A stretch of DNA of 6,257 nucleotides from an uncultured Spirochaetaceae bacterium (GTDB lineage Bacteria; Spirochaetota; Spirochaetia; Treponematales; Treponemataceae). The position numbers were made by a program, and so were the translations under genes. Of the stretch, positions 4,955-6,257 are shown in pieces; positions within the stretch are counted from its first letter, which is position 1, and each line of letters starts with the position of its first letter. Location: contig CALNCH010000179.1 of the NCBI GenBank assembly GCA_937875245.1, positions 1-6,257 on the forward strand, given 5' to 3'. The notes beneath the pieces were generated by a model. The model saw only the letters and a list, made by a program, of their open reading frames with translations. It was not told the DNA's origin and did no database searches.

Positions 4955-6257
4955 CTATGTGTTAAGCATTGCTTCTAATGCTTGTAATTTTTTGTCATCT
5001 AAGGTAACGGTGAGATTCTTCTCTTGAGTGGGCAAAACCGTTCCCTTAGGGCCGTTTTTAGCGCGCCGCAGATATTTTACCTGAGTGTAATATAAATCTG
5101 CGGTTTTTGCTTTTCGGGCTTTTGAATGATAGACTGCCAAATTTCCTGCATACAATAGAATTTCTAAGGGTATGGTTTTTCCAGGTCTATTTTTTATAAA
5201 AACATAGCCACCTGGCCAATCTCTGGTATGCATCCACATATCTTGGCCTTTTACATGTTTACGTAACAAGTCATCGTTTTCACTGGCTGTTCTACCCACT
5301 AAAATATACCATCCATCAATTGTGTAACTAATGCCGGGATGTTTTTTTTCAATTTGTTGTTTAGGTTTGTTTTGCTTACGTAAAATCTGTTGCATTCGAA
5401 TAGGATTAGGTTCTTTACAAAGAGCTTCATAATCCAAATCTAAATCTATAAGCTCTTTTTTAGCCTTTTTAATGTCAAATTCTAAATCTTCTAATCCACT
5501 AACCGCTTTTTTATACTTTTCATAATAAGCATTTGCATTTTCATGAGCAGTTTTCTCTGGGTTTATCTCAATTCTCACCATGGAATCAGTGTCATAATCT
5601 TCACATTCTAAGTACTTACTTTGTCCGTCAATTAAGTGTCCATAGGTTAGAATTAAATCCCCCTGATGTTTCCATTGTTCTGAGCGTAAAAAGTCCTGAC
5701 GTTTTGCTTCTAATCGTTGTAAAGCACTTACCATGCGACTTTTTCTGGAATGATATATCTTAGTTCCCTGTTCAAGTAATGCTTCACGGCTCAGGCTTTC
5801 TCCGTGTTCGCTATACCATAAATCAACTTTTTCGTTAAAGGTTAGCTCCCCAAAATTTTTACCTTGTAGATCCCCTGTAAAGCCGGTATTAGTGTTTAAT
5901 TCTTCAAAATGTCTAATTTCAAAGATTTTATTTTTTTCTTCTGTTTTAGGTTCAGGAGGGGTAAAAAGCTCCCCTGTTATTTCTTTTCTTTTAGGTCGTC
6001 TAAAAAATACATCTAAAATCCGAAGATTCTCATCGGTAACGATACAGTTTGCAGCTCCACTCCATAATCGAATAAACATAAAAAAAGTATCTGGTCCATG
6101 ACGTAGTTCCATTTTGATGATTCGTTCTAATCCAATTTGTTGGCAGGATTGTATTCGAGACCCTTTTATTTTGGATTTAAGAAATTCGTTAAAACGTAAG
6201 GGTTTTTCATTTTTAGGGATTTTTTTTCTGGTTTCGTGAATACGGCAAGCTCCGGCT
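4955..6257 (-). CDS. rqcH: RqcH/NFACT-family ribosome quality control protein, N-terminus outside the window
   Basis: RqcH binds the stalled 50S subunit carrying peptidyl-tRNA and, with tRNA-Ala, adds C-terminal Ala tails that mark the nascent chain for degradation. The frame stays open from the edge (6256) through the internal Met at 6112 to TAG at 4957-4955, giving 433 visible residues. Using visible numbering: the end of NFACT-N lies at about 1-100, including 'ACRIH', 'LRFNEFLKSKI', 'IGLERII' (41-47) and 'IRLWSGAAN'; coiled-coil helices at about 166-198 and 243-303; and the NFACT-R domain from about 311, with 'HTRDWPGGYVFI' at 343-354. Gap-free alignment with my memory of B. subtilis RqcH suggests about 53 residues are missing, so the whole protein would be about 486 residues, against about 570. 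The catalytic-type Asp of the DR motif is Glu44 here. Older annotations call this family fibronectin-binding. It converges on the exporter operon. Confidence 0.9.
   Translation of the reverse strand, partial: AGACRIHETRKKIPKNEKPLRFNEFLKSKIKGSRIQSCQQIGLERIIKMELRHGPDTFFMFIRLWSGAANCIVTDENLRILDVFFRRPKRKEITGELFTPPEPKTEEKNKIFEIRHFEELNTNTGFTGDLQGKNFGELTFNEKVDLWYSEHGESLSREALLEQGTKIYHSRKSRMVSALQRLEAKRQDFLRSEQWKHQGDLILTYGHLIDGQSKYLECEDYDTDSMVRIEINPEKTAHENANAYYEKYKKAVSGLEDLEFDIKKAKKELIDLDLDYEALCKEPNPIRMQQILRKQNKPKQQIEKKHPGISYTIDGWYILVGRTASENDDLLRKHVKGQDMWMHTRDWPGGYVFIKNRPGKTIPLEILLYAGNLAVYHSKARKAKTADLYYTQVKYLRRAKNGPKGTVLPTQEKNLTVTLDDKKLQALEAMLNT

Noticed and set aside
4930..4960. Possible bidirectional terminator between the convergent exporter and rqcH genes (ATAGAA at 4938-4943 paired with TTCTAT at 4953-4958).
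   Set aside because: The stem is only six AT-rich pairs with a 9-base loop, overlaps the rqcH stop codon and has no T-run on either strand. Too weak to call.
5533..6101. Two plus-strand open frames (76 and 69 codons) opposite rqcH.
   Set aside because: They are antisense shadows of a strongly conserved gene.

Overview
The window is AT-rich bacterial DNA with five protein genes. Two of them run off the ends. The best-supported guess for the host is a spirochaete, possibly Treponema-like. This rests on the compact NFACT/RqcH-type protein at the right end, whose wording (for example 'IRLWS.AAN', 'FNEKVDLWYSEH', 'HTRDWPGGYVFIK') resembles spirochaete versions as I remember them. A low-GC Firmicute remains possible. 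No search could be run.

Left part, minus strand (1-1112): a Fur-family metalloregulator gene (1112-687) is followed, with an 8-base overlap, by the 5' part of a zinc-type ABC transporter substrate-binding protein (694 to the window edge). This gene has a signal peptide and a His-rich metal loop. Its last 18 or so codons before the edge do not look like a binding protein. They encode a near-perfect copy of the phosphohistidine active site of phosphotransferase Enzyme I (GGKTSHTAIMA). I read this as a chimeric junction, probably at a contig end, not a true fusion.

Divergent intergenic region (1113-1267): a strong minus-strand promoter (TTGACA, 17 bases, TATCAT) lies directly upstream of fur. 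A perfect 7-1-7 Fur box overlaps its -10 element. The predicted transcript start is about 2 bases before the fur ATG, so fur looks autoregulated and essentially leaderless. The same region holds a 13-bp AT-rich inverted repeat and a weaker candidate plus-strand promoter for the transporter genes.

Centre, plus strand (1268-4929): two ABC exporter half-transporters overlap by 4 bases (ATGA) and form a heterodimeric BmrC/BmrD (YheI/YheH)-like multidrug-type exporter. The first subunit has a degenerate Walker B and switch residue (Asp499, Gln530) and an intact LSGGQ. The second has intact Walker B and His but a degenerate LSQGQ. Together they predict one dead and one active ATP site.

Right part, minus strand (6257-4955): an RqcH/NFACT ribosome-quality-control protein converges on the transporter operon with only 25 bases between stop codons. 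Its true start lies outside the window. Its 'DR' motif position reads Glu-Arg.

Overall this is mostly ordinary chromosomal content. I see no new multi-gene system, CRISPR array, RNA gene or mobile element. The points most worth a second look are the ZnuA/Enzyme I junction, the leaderless Fur-box promoter, and the ER substitution in RqcH.
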